This document shows positions 9,491 to 18,780 of a stretch of DNA of 64,000 nucleotides, piece after piece. The notes under the pieces are model-generated. The model searched no databases, was not told the origin of the DNA, and saw only the letters and a program-made list of their open reading frames with translations. The stretch comes from an uncultured Crocinitomix sp. (lineage in GTDB: Bacteria > Bacteroidota > Bacteroidia > Flavobacteriales_D > Crocinitomicaceae). Position 1 is the stretch's first letter. Every line of letters starts with the position of its first letter. Position numbers and translations under genes: made by a program. The stretch covers positions 235,511-299,510 of the forward strand of contig CAKZON010000068.1 of assembly GCA_937136425.1 (NCBI GenBank), in the 5' to 3' direction.

Positions 9491-9787
9491 CTAAATATTT
9501 TGCCACGCACCTGCATTATGCGCTGTAATTCCATTATTTGAAAGCATGCGCTGTGCTTGCCCTGCTCTTGCGCCAGATCTGCAAACTAATACAACCGTTT
9601 TTCCTTTTAATTCTCCCACTTTACTCCCCAAGGTTTGTAACGGAAAGTTTTTACTTCCTTTTACATGTCCTGATCTAAATTCTTCTTTAGTGCGCACATC
9701 CACTACCACGGCGCCATCATTAATTAATGCAGCATAATCAACTTGCTCTCCCACTAACGCTCCTTTTAACTTATCAAAAAATCCCAT
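9491..9787 (-). CDS. Rhodanese-like domain protein
   Basis: VVDVRTKEEFRSGHVKGSKNFPL; CRSGARA. Confidence 0.9.
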   Translation of the reverse strand: MGFFDKLKGALVGEQVDYAALINDGAVVVDVRTKEEFRSGHVKGSKNFPLQTLGSKVGELKGKTVVLVCRSGARAGQAQRMLSNNGITAHNAGAWQNI

Positions 9788-9831
9788 TTTTATATTTTTG
9801 TTTTTATATCTACTGTTTTAACTTTCTTGGA

Positions 9832-9875
9832 CAAATTTAGGGAGCTTGAATGCTTTCGTCAGTAACAAAAGTTAC
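9832..9875 (-). promoter_or_regulatory. Promoter (TAAATTTG) plus GTAACAAAAGTTAC operator upstream of the rhodanese gene
   Basis: Minus -7 element at 9832-9839, exactly 22 bp to dyad 9862-9875. Confidence 0.65.
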
Positions 9876-10678
9876 AGGCTGAAAACTGTTTCTTTTAAAA
9901 CTATGTAAACGCCCATGATTAAAACAAACCAGCCAAATCCTTTTTTAAGTTTATGACCTGCAATAAATTTATTTAAGTAAAGTCCAACAAAAATCCCCAG
10001 TACTGACACACCCGTAAACACTAACAAGAATACCCAATCAATTGGCGTATTTTGCACATCTCCTAAAAAACCTATTAAAGACTTTACTGCAATTATTAGC
10101 AATGATGTTGCCACCGCTTTTTTCATAGGCAATTTTGCCAACAATACTAAGGCCGGTATAATTAAGAATCCTCCACCTGCACCCACAACACCTGTTAAAA
10201 TTCCTACTACCACTCCTTCAATAATAATGAGTGGATAATTAAATTGAACCTCTTCTTCTTCAATTTTCGCCTCTTTTCTTCCTTTAATCATTGAGTAAGA
10301 TGCAAGCAGCATAATAATGGCGAAAAACACCATAATTGAAATGTCTTTCGTTACTACAAAATCTCCTATAGTAAATAATTGATCTGGAATTGCAGGAACC
10401 AAATATTTTCGTGTTAGAAATACGGATAAGAATGCTGGAATTGCGAATACAATTCCAGTTTTAAAATCTACCATTCCTTTTCGAGCATTGACCACTGCTC
10501 CCACTAAAGAAGAGGTTCCAACAACGAAAAGTGAATATGCCGTAGCGACAACTGGGCTTACGTTTAATACATAAACAAGAATTGGTACCGTGAGTATTGA
10601 ACCACCTCCACCAATCAATCCTAAAACGATTCCGATAATTAATGCACCGCCGTAACCTAACAATTCAACCAATTCCAT
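9872..10678 (-). CDS. TauE/SafE family sulfite exporter-like permease
   Basis: GIVLGLIGGGGSILTVPILVYVL and repeat GILTGVVGAGGGFLIIPALVLL; multi-TM. Confidence 0.9.
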   Translation of the reverse strand: MELVELLGYGGALIIGIVLGLIGGGGSILTVPILVYVLNVSPVVATAYSLFVVGTSSLVGAVVNARKGMVDFKTGIVFAIPAFLSVFLTRKYLVPAIPDQLFTIGDFVVTKDISIMVFFAIIMLLASYSMIKGRKEAKIEEEEVQFNYPLIIIEGVVVGILTGVVGAGGGFLIIPALVLLAKLPMKKAVATSLLIIAVKSLIGFLGDVQNTPIDWVFLLVFTGVSVLGIFVGLYLNKFIAGHKLKKGFGWFVLIMGVYIVLKETVFSL

Positions 10679-10696
10679 CCAATAGTTAATTTATTG

Positions 10697-10740
10697 CAAA
10701 GGTGATAAAGTCCGATATTAAAATCAGCAACAAATGTTAC
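10697..10740 (-). promoter_or_regulatory. Promoter-like element (CACCTTTG) plus GCAACAAATGTTAC operator upstream of the TauE gene
   Basis: -7-like at 10697-10704, exactly 22 bp to dyad 10727-10740 (one arm mismatch). Confidence 0.5.
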
Positions 10741-10755
10741 ACAGCAATAAGAAAA

Positions 10756-11169
10756 TTAGTGGGGTAATTTACGCCGTAACAAACCATACAAGAATGTGCC
10801 TATAATAGCGCCAAATAATACAATTAGAATTGACCAAGCACCAGCACCAACTAAAACGTACATTGGACCAGGGCAAGCTCCTGCTAATGCCCAGCCTAAT
10901 CCAAAAATTCCGCCACCTAACAAATAACGCGTTATGGACTTGGCTTTTGGTGTAAATTGAATTTCTTCACCATAAATGTTTTTGATGTTTTTTCGTTTGA
11001 TAATTTGAACAAACGCAATTCCAAGCATTAATGCAGACCCTATTATGCCATACATGTGGAACGATTCAAAACGGAACATTTCATAAATTCGAAACCAAGA
11101 AACGGCTTGCGACTTATACATGATGATTCCAAAAATAAATCCGATTGCTATAAATTTTAAATATTTCAT
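10756..11169 (-). CDS. YeeE/YedE (DUF6691-like) half-size transporter component
   Basis: GGGIFGLGWALAGACPGPMYVLVGAGAWSILIVLFGAIIGT. Confidence 0.85.
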   Translation of the reverse strand: MKYLKFIAIGFIFGIIMYKSQAVSWFRIYEMFRFESFHMYGIIGSALMLGIAFVQIIKRKNIKNIYGEEIQFTPKAKSITRYLLGGGIFGLGWALAGACPGPMYVLVGAGAWSILIVLFGAIIGTFLYGLLRRKLPH

Positions 11170-11189
11170 TGTCTCTTTTTATAGCGTGA

Positions 11190-11750
11190 TTAAAGTAAAT
11201 ATGGAAGTATAAAAAACGTCATGACAATTCCGCCAATGAAGAAGCCAATTACGGCAATTAATGAGGGCAATTGTAAATTACTCAAGCCACTAATAGCATG
11301 ACCTGAAGTGCAACCACCAGCCCATCTGGTTCCAAAACCAATTAATAAACCTCCAATAATTAAAATTGCTAACCCTTTGAAGGATGTTATGGCGTCCCAG
11401 CCATATATTTCTTCCGGTACATATGCCTCTCCTGGATTTTCAAACCCGGCGGTTTCTAGTGCAACTATTGTTTTTTCATTTAAATCTATGGCGGTATCTT
11501 CTGACATAAACTGAGAGGCAAAAAAACCACCCAATATTGCTCCAGTCACAACCATTAAATTCCACATTTGGCTTTTCCAATCAAACTTGAAAAAATCAGC
11601 TACTTTTCCTGCACCACCAATACTGCACATAGTCCGCAAGTTTGCAGACATACCAAAGTTTTTACCTGTTAATAATAAAAACAGCATTACTAATGCTATT
11701 AATGGCCCAGAAACATACCACGGCCAAGGTTGAAGAATTGCATCAATCAT
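11190..11750 (-). CDS. YeeE/YedE family (sulfur transport-like) membrane protein
   Basis: GFGTRWAGGCTSGHAISGLSNLQLPSL; multi-TM. Confidence 0.88.
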   Translation of the reverse strand: MIDAILQPWPWYVSGPLIALVMLFLLLTGKNFGMSANLRTMCSIGGAGKVADFFKFDWKSQMWNLMVVTGAILGGFFASQFMSEDTAIDLNEKTIVALETAGFENPGEAYVPEEIYGWDAITSFKGLAILIIGGLLIGFGTRWAGGCTSGHAISGLSNLQLPSLIAVIGFFIGGIVMTFFILPYLL

Positions 11751-11754
11751 TTTA

Positions 11755-12573
11755 TTAGCAAATTAAAATTGGGGCATAAACATGATTCACAATACTCTCT
11801 TGATCGGCATGATTAAATAAACTTGAAAAGGCCGGTTTATGCGCTCTTGCCACTACAATTAAATCTATCATTTTATCCTTGTGCAACTCATCTACACCAC
11901 TTTCTTTATCCACACTTTTTATAATTTTTAACGAAGCATTTAATTCATTCACCTCAGCAAATTGGGTCATCACTCGTTTAATATCCTCTTCAGGTCTTTT
12001 ATCACTTGGGGTCTGTATTTTAATTAAAGTAATGTCACTTTCATGTCGGTTAGCAATTGCTTTAATCACGTCAAAATTTTCTTTACTTGGCTTTGTAAAA
12101 TCGCCTATTAACCCAATTCTTTGGGGAGAAAAATTATCCCGATTACATTTAATCGTTAAATAGGGCAGTGTTGTTTTAGTAATTATTCTTGAAGGATATG
12201 TTTTAACAAAAGCATCTTCCATGGCGGTTGTTTTATGCGCGCCACCTACAACAATATCAATTTTATTTTCCTGAATATAATCTAGCAAAATTCCAATTTT
12301 ATTACCGGCATATGAATGACGTTCCACTACCATATTATGCTCAATACTCTTTAAATAATTTAAATTAACTTCCGTTTGCTTAAGATAAGAGGTAAGATCA
12401 AACTCAGTGCAAAAATCCAACACTCTACCATTCATTTGCAGAGGAATTTCGCCATTGGTTGGTACAATATTTAACAAATGAATTTCTGTCTCGGTTCCGT
12501 TAAAAAGTGAGCTTGAAAAATTGACAATGGACTGATCTAGTTGATTATGTTTAATCAAAATAAGTACCCTCAT
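11755..12573 (-). CDS. Universal stress protein family
   Basis: MRVLILIKHNQLDQSIVNFSSSLF...IDIVVGGAHKTTAMEDAFVKTYPSRIITKTTLPYLTIK. Confidence 0.75.
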   Translation of the reverse strand: MRVLILIKHNQLDQSIVNFSSSLFNGTETEIHLLNIVPTNGEIPLQMNGRVLDFCTEFDLTSYLKQTEVNLNYLKSIEHNMVVERHSYAGNKIGILLDYIQENKIDIVVGGAHKTTAMEDAFVKTYPSRIITKTTLPYLTIKCNRDNFSPQRIGLIGDFTKPSKENFDVIKAIANRHESDITLIKIQTPSDKRPEEDIKRVMTQFAEVNELNASLKIIKSVDKESGVDELHKDKMIDLIVVARAHKPAFSSLFNHADQESIVNHVYAPILIC

Positions 12574-12582
12574 AGTGTAAAT

Positions 12583-13215
12583 TTAAAAATCTAGAAATTC
12601 AATTTTATTTCGGTGTAGTTTCAATTTCCCTTCTTTTTCTAAACTTTTTAAAAGTCTAGAAATTACTACCCTTGATGTATGCAAATCATATGCGACTGTT
12701 TGATGCGTAATAGACAACATAGTATCTTTAGTAACAATGACTTTGTGTTTTAAATACTTCAACAAACGTTCATGCATATTTAGAAAAGCCAAATTGTCAA
12801 TCGCCTCCAGCATTTCTTTTAACCTAGAATTATAACTTTCAAAAACAAAGGTTCGCCAAGAGTGAAAATCACGTAGCCAATCAGACATTTTTTGTACTGG
12901 GATTAAAACAATTTTTGTATCCATTTCTGCCATGGCTCTAATTTCGCTAACAGAATTACCCATACAACAAGTTAAAGTCATTGCGCAAACATCTCCCCTT
13001 TCAAGATAATAAAGCAATAGTTCATCTCCATCATCATCCAATCGAGACACTTTTATGGCGCCTTCTAACAATAAGGGCATATATCTAATTGTGTCACCAA
13101 TATTAATAATAACGTCCCCCGCGGCAAAATCTTTTACAATGCCAACATTGTCAATTTCATTCAGTAATGCAGGTTCAAAAAGGTACTCAAAATTATCTTG
13201 CAGAAGTGCTTTCAT
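12583..13215 (-). CDS. Crp/Fnr family transcriptional regulator
   Basis: cNMP-binding fold and HTH ITHQTVAYDLHTSRVVISRLLKSLEKEGKLKLHRNKIEFL. Confidence 0.9.
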   Translation of the reverse strand: MKALLQDNFEYLFEPALLNEIDNVGIVKDFAAGDVIINIGDTIRYMPLLLEGAIKVSRLDDDGDELLLYYLERGDVCAMTLTCCMGNSVSEIRAMAEMDTKIVLIPVQKMSDWLRDFHSWRTFVFESYNSRLKEMLEAIDNLAFLNMHERLLKYLKHKVIVTKDTMLSITHQTVAYDLHTSRVVISRLLKSLEKEGKLKLHRNKIEFLDF

Positions 13216-13579
13216 TCTTTGTGTTTGGTTTATAATGAAAAAAGAAATTTGCCCAAATTATTTTAGAAAGGTAGTAAGAAAAAGGTGTCATTAAAACAAT
13301 TGTAGACACTATTATTGTGGCTAAAACAGGAATACTCATGTCAGGGAATAAAACAGTACTCGCCACCCAAACTGTTACAAAAATAGCAACACCCAAAGCA
13401 TAGGTTACATAATATGAGCCTTGATAAAAACCAGGTTCTTTGCTAAATTTCTTATCACAAACATTACATTTTTCGGCTACAGTTCCTTTAAATCTTGATC
13501 CTTTAAAAAAATCACCTTCTTGACAATGCGGACATTTGGAGTTAAAAATGCTATACAGTTTTGTTCCTTTCTTAAACAT
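13193..13579 (-). CDS. DUF983 family protein
   Basis: SKCPHCQEGDFFKGSRFKG...CNVCDKKFSKEPGFYQGSYYVTYALGV. Confidence 0.88.
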   Translation of the reverse strand: MFKKGTKLYSIFNSKCPHCQEGDFFKGSRFKGTVAEKCNVCDKKFSKEPGFYQGSYYVTYALGVAIFVTVWVASTVLFPDMSIPVLATIIVSTIVLMTPFSYYLSKIIWANFFFHYKPNTKNESTSAR

Positions 13580-13595
13580 GACATTTACTTTTGCC

Positions 13596-13640
13596 CAAAA
13601 GTAAGATGAAGGGTTTTTAAATGATGTAACAATTGTTACA
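13596..13640 (-). promoter_or_regulatory. Promoter (TACTTTTG) plus TGTAACAATTGTTACA palindrome upstream of the DUF983-crp/fnr operon
   Basis: -7 element at 13596-13603; perfect 16-bp palindrome 13625-13640 with core at 13626-13639; 22 bp spacing. Confidence 0.7.
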
Positions 13641-13657
13641 GAACTCTAAAGAAACAA

Positions 13658-14398
13658 CTATCGCGTAAGTACAATATAATCTTGCAAAAGCGTTTTTAAA
13701 AAGGTTAATTTCTTTTTAGGTACTTCTTCTAAATTTAGAAGTTCGGCTGCTTTTGCAGCTAAATCTCTAACCAATTGTTTATGGGGTTCGTTTGGATATT
13801 TTTTTACGCGTGTTATGGCGTTTTTAATCAAAATCATATCCTCATCCGTAAACTTATGAGCGTTTAAATAAGTTGGCTCATGTTTACTTCGGTCTTTAAT
13901 ATTTAAAATATCACGAATAGAGTAAATTTGTTCTGGTTTATTACGTACCACAGCAGTTTGAGCAAGCACATCACCCAATCGTTGTCCTTTTTCAGTTGTT
14001 GATATAAATAGTGCACCTATTGCTCCAGCTGAAAACCACAAGTCAATAATTTTAAACGACCAACGTAAAGTATAGTCCCCTAATGAAGCATTTTCTCCAT
14101 TTAAATTAACCACTCTAATGCCCATAGCCATTTTACCTGGTGTTTGTCCTTTCAGCAAAAATTCAAAAATCACACTATAAAACATTATGGGTAAACCTAC
14201 TATAATATAACTGAGAATGACATATAATTCATAGCTCCTCCAACCAAGCCCCATAGTTTCTAATATGATGGAAGTAATAATCATATAAACAAACATGATG
14301 AGCAAGTCTAGGAATAAAGCTATCCCTCGATTCACAACAGAAGCAGCCTCGTAGTCAATTGAAATATTATGTGATGTAACAACATCTACGGTTTTCAT
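13658..14398 (-). CDS. RDD family membrane protein
   Basis: VVNRGIALFLDLLIMFVYMII...LLKGQTPGKMAMGIRVVN. Confidence 0.9.
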   Translation of the reverse strand: MKTVDVVTSHNISIDYEAASVVNRGIALFLDLLIMFVYMIITSIILETMGLGWRSYELYVILSYIIVGLPIMFYSVIFEFLLKGQTPGKMAMGIRVVNLNGENASLGDYTLRWSFKIIDLWFSAGAIGALFISTTEKGQRLGDVLAQTAVVRNKPEQIYSIRDILNIKDRSKHEPTYLNAHKFTDEDMILIKNAITRVKKYPNEPHKQLVRDLAAKAAELLNLEEVPKKKLTFLKTLLQDYIVLTR

Positions 14399-14536
14399 AG
14401 ACGTGAAAATACAAAATTTGCTAAGAATCTGCTGAAGAACCTGTCCAAATTCAATTATAAATTAGTTTTAACAATGGGTTAAAAAACGATAAAAACTGGG
14501 TTAAGAAAGAAATAAATGGATTGGTTTTGCTAATTA

Positions 14537-14569
14537 TTGCGCCTCTTTTAATAAGAATATTTATTTTTG
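14537..14569 (+). promoter_or_regulatory. Promoter candidate
   Basis: TTG (14537-14539) - 22 bp - TATTTTTG (14562-14569), 15 bp before ATG 14585. Confidence 0.45.
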
Positions 14570-14584
14570 GGCAAAATTAGAATA

Positions 14585-14944
14585 ATGGTACAAGAAGAAT
14601 CAAAGGCAAAAATAGACAAGCTAATTAAAGCCCTGGAAAAAGGTTTTGATGGTGAAATGATTGTAAAGTCATTAATGGACTTACGAGAGGATGCGCTTAA
14701 AGATGAGGATCCGCTATTGGCAAAAGTTCTTCGATTAGCATCAGAATATATTACAGAAGAAGAGTGTTTTGACCACACAGTTGAAAAAGAGGAAGATGAA
14801 GAAGGTGAAGAATTTTTAATTGAGCCTGGTACTGACGCCGAGAACTTAACTTATTTATTACACTTGATTAGAAGAGCTGATAATAAATTTAACCGTGAAG
14901 AGATTAAAGAAATGCGTACATTTTTAAAATTAAAATTGTACTAA
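14585..14944 (+). CDS. Conserved hypothetical, acidic
   Basis: ATG 14585 MVQEESKAKIDKLIKALEKGFDG; ORF-track start at 14567 is in the -7 element. Confidence 0.65.
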   Translation: MVQEESKAKIDKLIKALEKGFDGEMIVKSLMDLREDALKDEDPLLAKVLRLASEYITEEECFDHTVEKEEDEEGEEFLIEPGTDAENLTYLLHLIRRADNKFNREEIKEMRTFLKLKLY

Positions 14945-14962
14945 GAACAACTTTTATTTGGC

Positions 14963-15005
14963 AAAAAAATCCCCTCTGGTTTATAATAAACAGAGGGGAT
15001 TTTTT
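14963..15005. terminator. Bidirectional terminator between convergent genes
   Basis: AAAAATCCCCTCTG - 12 nt loop - CAGAGGGGATTTTT perfect stem. Confidence 0.88.
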
Positions 15006-15023
15006 ATGCTTTAGTATTTTGTT

Positions 15024-15596
15024 TTATGACTCAGTAACTGGCTTTGCAGATCGAATTGTCATTACCATATCTTCAATAATAGGTTTAAGTGCTCCTTCGT
15101 CTTCACTGCGCAATACATAGTTGTACCCGTCAATCATAACTTCACCGAAACAGTGATACGAAGCTTTACCACCTTGCCCTTCGTGCAATGTTCTTTTGTA
15201 CATAATTAGTGTAGGCTCGTCAACAGTATATTCAATATCAAAAATATTGGATAATTCACCCAGGCGCTTCTTTTCAGTATCTACCTTACCTGTCTCTTTT
15301 CCAAAATCTTCAATTATTAGTTCAAATCTTGGCCCAATAGTAATGTACCATAAATAATCACCTTCGTCATGAATGACTTTAGCGTCGATAGATGCTCCAG
15401 TTGACGAAGCAACTGAAGGTAGCATTAATTTCATATTTAATCCATGTGGTACAAGGGATATTTCGTTCATGTCCGAAAAATCCAAAACACTGGTGTTTAA
15501 AGAATCCGTTCCATCAGAATCTTCTGTAGTCTCTGACCCACCGCAACTTGTCATTAATAGTGGGAGAAACGCAAATAATAGAACTATTTTTTTCAT
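15024..15596 (-). CDS. Hypothetical lipoprotein
   Basis: MKKIVLLFAFLPLLMTSCGGSE lipobox. Confidence 0.75.
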   Translation of the reverse strand: MKKIVLLFAFLPLLMTSCGGSETTEDSDGTDSLNTSVLDFSDMNEISLVPHGLNMKLMLPSVASSTGASIDAKVIHDEGDYLWYITIGPRFELIIEDFGKETGKVDTEKKRLGELSNIFDIEYTVDEPTLIMYKRTLHEGQGGKASYHCFGEVMIDGYNYVLRSEDEGALKPIIEDMVMTIRSAKPVTES

Positions 15597-15920
15597 TAGT
15601 TACCTGTTTAAGTATAGTGGAAGTAAATGATTTTGAGGCTCATCCAATTCCCTACTAAATGCACAAAAATCAAAAAAATTGGTAGCAATTGTCGATTAAA
15701 CCTGTTTGTGCTCAGCGTTTTATCTTCAACAAAAACCTAACATCTGATATAAAAATATATTGATACTCGGTTTTCTAAAGGGGTTTAGCCTTTACGCAAA
15801 GTAAAGAAAAAATTCTGTTCTACTCAAACTTCAACAACCAAAAACAAAAATAAGCTGAGTGGGTTCTTATTGTTGGGTTGATTTTAGTAACTTTAACTCC
15901 AGAGATTTTATCGTTAAAAA

Positions 15921-16331
15921 ATGAAGATATCCGTTTGTAGAAAAGCCCATTTTAATGCCGCTCATAGATTATATAATCCTGACTGGGATATGGCAAAAAA
16001 TGATGCCGTTTTTGGCAAATGTAACAACCCTAATTTTCATGGTCATAATTATACTTTAGAGGTTTGGGTTAAAGGAGATATTAATCCTGAAACGGGTATG
16101 GTAATTGACCTCAAATTGCTCAAAAACTTGATTAAAGACGAAATTGAAGAGCGATTTGACCATAAAAACCTAAATCTTGACACTGAAGAGTTTAAAACAC
16201 TAAACCCTACTGCTGAAAATATTTGCTTAACAATTTGGGAAATATTGCGTTCAAAAATTGATACGGCTTTGGAACTGCGCGTGCGACTTTATGAAACCGA
16301 GCGCAACGTAGTAGAATGCGACGGCAAGTAA
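15921..16331 (+). CDS. 6-pyruvoyl tetrahydropterin synthase / QueD family
   Basis: FNAAHRLYNPDWD...NNPNFHGHNYTLEVWVKGDINPETGMVIDL...ERFDHKNLN. Confidence 0.93.
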   Translation: MKISVCRKAHFNAAHRLYNPDWDMAKNDAVFGKCNNPNFHGHNYTLEVWVKGDINPETGMVIDLKLLKNLIKDEIEERFDHKNLNLDTEEFKTLNPTAENICLTIWEILRSKIDTALELRVRLYETERNVVECDGK

Positions 16332-16333
16332 TA

Positions 16334-17224
16334 TTACTCGAAAAATATGTAATCTGATAATTTCAAAATGGTCACTAAATTAGTTTCCACATCTCTTGAT
16401 ATTATCGCCTCAATCAACAAATTGTCCTGCGAATAAACAATTTGATTTTCGGACATATAAACATCTCTTTTATAATAGTGTTGGGCTAAAACATTAGAAT
16501 GATCGTCATATTCATACACCCATTTTGAAGTATACAAGTTCATGACACGTTTTTCAATTATCTTTTCTTTCACTCTTCCTAAATCATCATAAACAAAGGT
16601 TGTATTTGTAAAACTGGAGCCCATTTTCATTCTTGCTTCTTGCCGTATTAAATATCCGTTCTCCTCATAATAGAAAAACTCTTCTTGATAAATTCGACCA
16701 GCATTGTTATAGTAGATTTTTTTATAATTCAACCCTTCCATTTCTACATACTCAAACTTTTCTATTGAAATGCTAAAGCTTTTATCCAATTGAAAATTAG
16801 CAGCATCTCCAACTTTATTAAAATCTCGTCTATACTCTTGTTCTAAAATTCGCCCTCTTTCATCATAGGTGTAGTGGTAAGAATGAAAGCCGTCGTTGTC
16901 GGACTTACGCAAAACACTTAACTGCCCTGCCTCATTATAACCATACATACTAATCAATGTATCGCTGTATTGCGTGCGATAATCTTTTATTAATTGTCCC
17001 TTTTCATTAAATTCATAGAAGTAAACATCCTTTGATTTTCGGATAATGTCTAGCGTTGCTTTTGTGGAATAATACCCTTTAATGGTCTTGATTTTATTTC
17101 TCTTTACAAAAGCCTCGTTAAAATAGGGAACCTCTCCAAATGTCTTCCCTTCAATATTATCCAACATCTGCCCATAGACCGAAAGGAATGAGAAACAACA
17201 AAAGAAATATAACGCCTTTAACAT
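16334..17224 (-). CDS. Exported protein with RHS/YD-like repeats
   Basis: Signal peptide; repeated YNEAGQLSVLRK / YDERGRILEQEY / YDDLGRVKEKI motifs. Confidence 0.65.
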   Translation of the reverse strand: MLKALYFFCCFSFLSVYGQMLDNIEGKTFGEVPYFNEAFVKRNKIKTIKGYYSTKATLDIIRKSKDVYFYEFNEKGQLIKDYRTQYSDTLISMYGYNEAGQLSVLRKSDNDGFHSYHYTYDERGRILEQEYRRDFNKVGDAANFQLDKSFSISIEKFEYVEMEGLNYKKIYYNNAGRIYQEEFFYYEENGYLIRQEARMKMGSSFTNTTFVYDDLGRVKEKIIEKRVMNLYTSKWVYEYDDHSNVLAQHYYKRDVYMSENQIVYSQDNLLIEAIISRDVETNLVTILKLSDYIFFE

Positions 17225-17357
17225 GAATACAAAAAAACCTGATTTTTATAAAAAAATTGCACTTAAATTAAATTTTAGTCCACAATTAATTGATGAAAAC
17301 GTAGCAATATCCGAACCAAGTCGCTAATTTGGAACCAAATTTGATATTTTTGTTGCT

Positions 17358-18305
17358 ATGAATGTAAAGAGATTGTTACTCATTTTGGTTTGCTTAACGT
17401 ATGTTTCTGACATATACGCAGGAACACCAGAAGCCAAGCATTACAAGACAGAAAATGTAATTGTTTTAGTAATGGACGGACCACGATATAGCGAAACATG
17501 GGGAGATCCAACACACCAATATATTCCGAGAATGGCTAATGACATGGCCCAACACGGAGTTATATATACCGGTTTTAGAAATAATGGCCCAACTTATACG
17601 GCGGCAGGACATACAGCAATTTGCACGGGAAAATATCAACGACTTGATAATACTGGGCGTCAATACCCAAAAAACCCATCAATGTTTCAATACTGGCTAA
17701 AGGCAACAGGAAAAAAGAGAACTGCTGCTTATGTTATTTCTAGTAAAGATAAATTGGCACTTTTAACGAATTGCAAAAACAAAAAATGGCGCGATAAATA
17801 TCGTCCATATTCGGATTGTGGAGTCAATGGATTTCAAACTGGATACAGATCTGATTTAGAAACTTACGATAAGAGTATTGAAATTCTTAAGAAAGATAAG
17901 CCTAATTTGGTTCTCATCAACTTTAGGCAACCGGATTCATGGGGCCATGCTGGAAATTGGAAAAGATATTTAGATGGTATTAAAAAATCAGATGAATTTA
18001 TTTACAATATTTTTAGATACATTCAACTAGATGAGCAATACAAAGACAAAACAACAATTTTTGTAACGAATGACCACGGGAGACATTTAGATGGAAGAAA
18101 AGACGGATTTATTTCGCACGGAGACAACTGTGAGGGATGTAGAATGATTAATTGTTTTGCATATGGTCCAGATTTTAAACGTGGAGTTATTACGGATGTA
18201 TCAAGAGAGTTAATTGATATTCCTGCAACGATTGGAGAACTACTAGGTTTTGAAATTGAAAAATCTGACGGAGAAGTTATGAAAGAGCTTTTTATTAAAT
18301 GCTAA
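17358..18305 (+). CDS. Exported alkaline phosphatase/sulfatase-superfamily hydrolase
   Basis: VIVLVMDGPRYSETWGDP...GHTAICTGKYQ...NFRQPDSWGHAGNW...IFVTNDHGRHLDG. Confidence 0.8.
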   Translation: MNVKRLLLILVCLTYVSDIYAGTPEAKHYKTENVIVLVMDGPRYSETWGDPTHQYIPRMANDMAQHGVIYTGFRNNGPTYTAAGHTAICTGKYQRLDNTGRQYPKNPSMFQYWLKATGKKRTAAYVISSKDKLALLTNCKNKKWRDKYRPYSDCGVNGFQTGYRSDLETYDKSIEILKKDKPNLVLINFRQPDSWGHAGNWKRYLDGIKKSDEFIYNIFRYIQLDEQYKDKTTIFVTNDHGRHLDGRKDGFISHGDNCEGCRMINCFAYGPDFKRGVITDVSRELIDIPATIGELLGFEIEKSDGEVMKELFIKC

Positions 18306-18315
18306 AATTTATCTG

Positions 18316-18765
18316 ATGCTCTCAACCCCACTTAAAATTATTGGTTTATTCATTTGTACAGTGTTTTTGACCAATTGTAAAAAAGAGGGGTGCACAGATG
18401 AAACAGCATTAAACTATAATCCAAAGGCCAACGTAAATGATTTTTCCTGCACTTATGCAGGGGAACCCTATATAGGAACTTATGGAGTGACCGACACTTT
18501 GCAAATTACTATGCTCACAGAAATTTCAAAAATTTATCAAAAGGTGAGTATTGTTGGCACCAATTCGGACACGCTTTATCTTATGGATTATCGCAATACG
18601 GATGATGATTTAATTATTTTGATGGAAGGCAGTGGATTTAATGTTCCTGAGCAAGAAATTTGGGGTGGACAAATAATCTATGGTCATGGTTTATTTCGGA
18701 ATGATTCTCTATTTTATGAGATTATTGGTCCAGGTTATGACAATAGAGGGCGCGGTAGTAAGTAA
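18316..18765 (+). CDS. Hypothetical lipoprotein
   Basis: Lipobox FLTNCKKEG; CTDETALNYNPKANVNDFSCTY motif. Confidence 0.7.
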   Translation: MLSTPLKIIGLFICTVFLTNCKKEGCTDETALNYNPKANVNDFSCTYAGEPYIGTYGVTDTLQITMLTEISKIYQKVSIVGTNSDTLYLMDYRNTDDDLIILMEGSGFNVPEQEIWGGQIIYGHGLFRNDSLFYEIIGPGYDNRGRGSK

Positions 18766-18780
18766 CTATAATAAATCTTA

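Noticed and set aside
14548-14778. Minus-strand Ser-rich ORF opposite 14585..14944
   Set aside because: Antisense shadow ORF
17345-17352. TATTTTTG as a promoter for 17358..18305
   Set aside because: Only 5 bp before the ATG and no TTG at the expected distance; would imply a leaderless transcript with no further support
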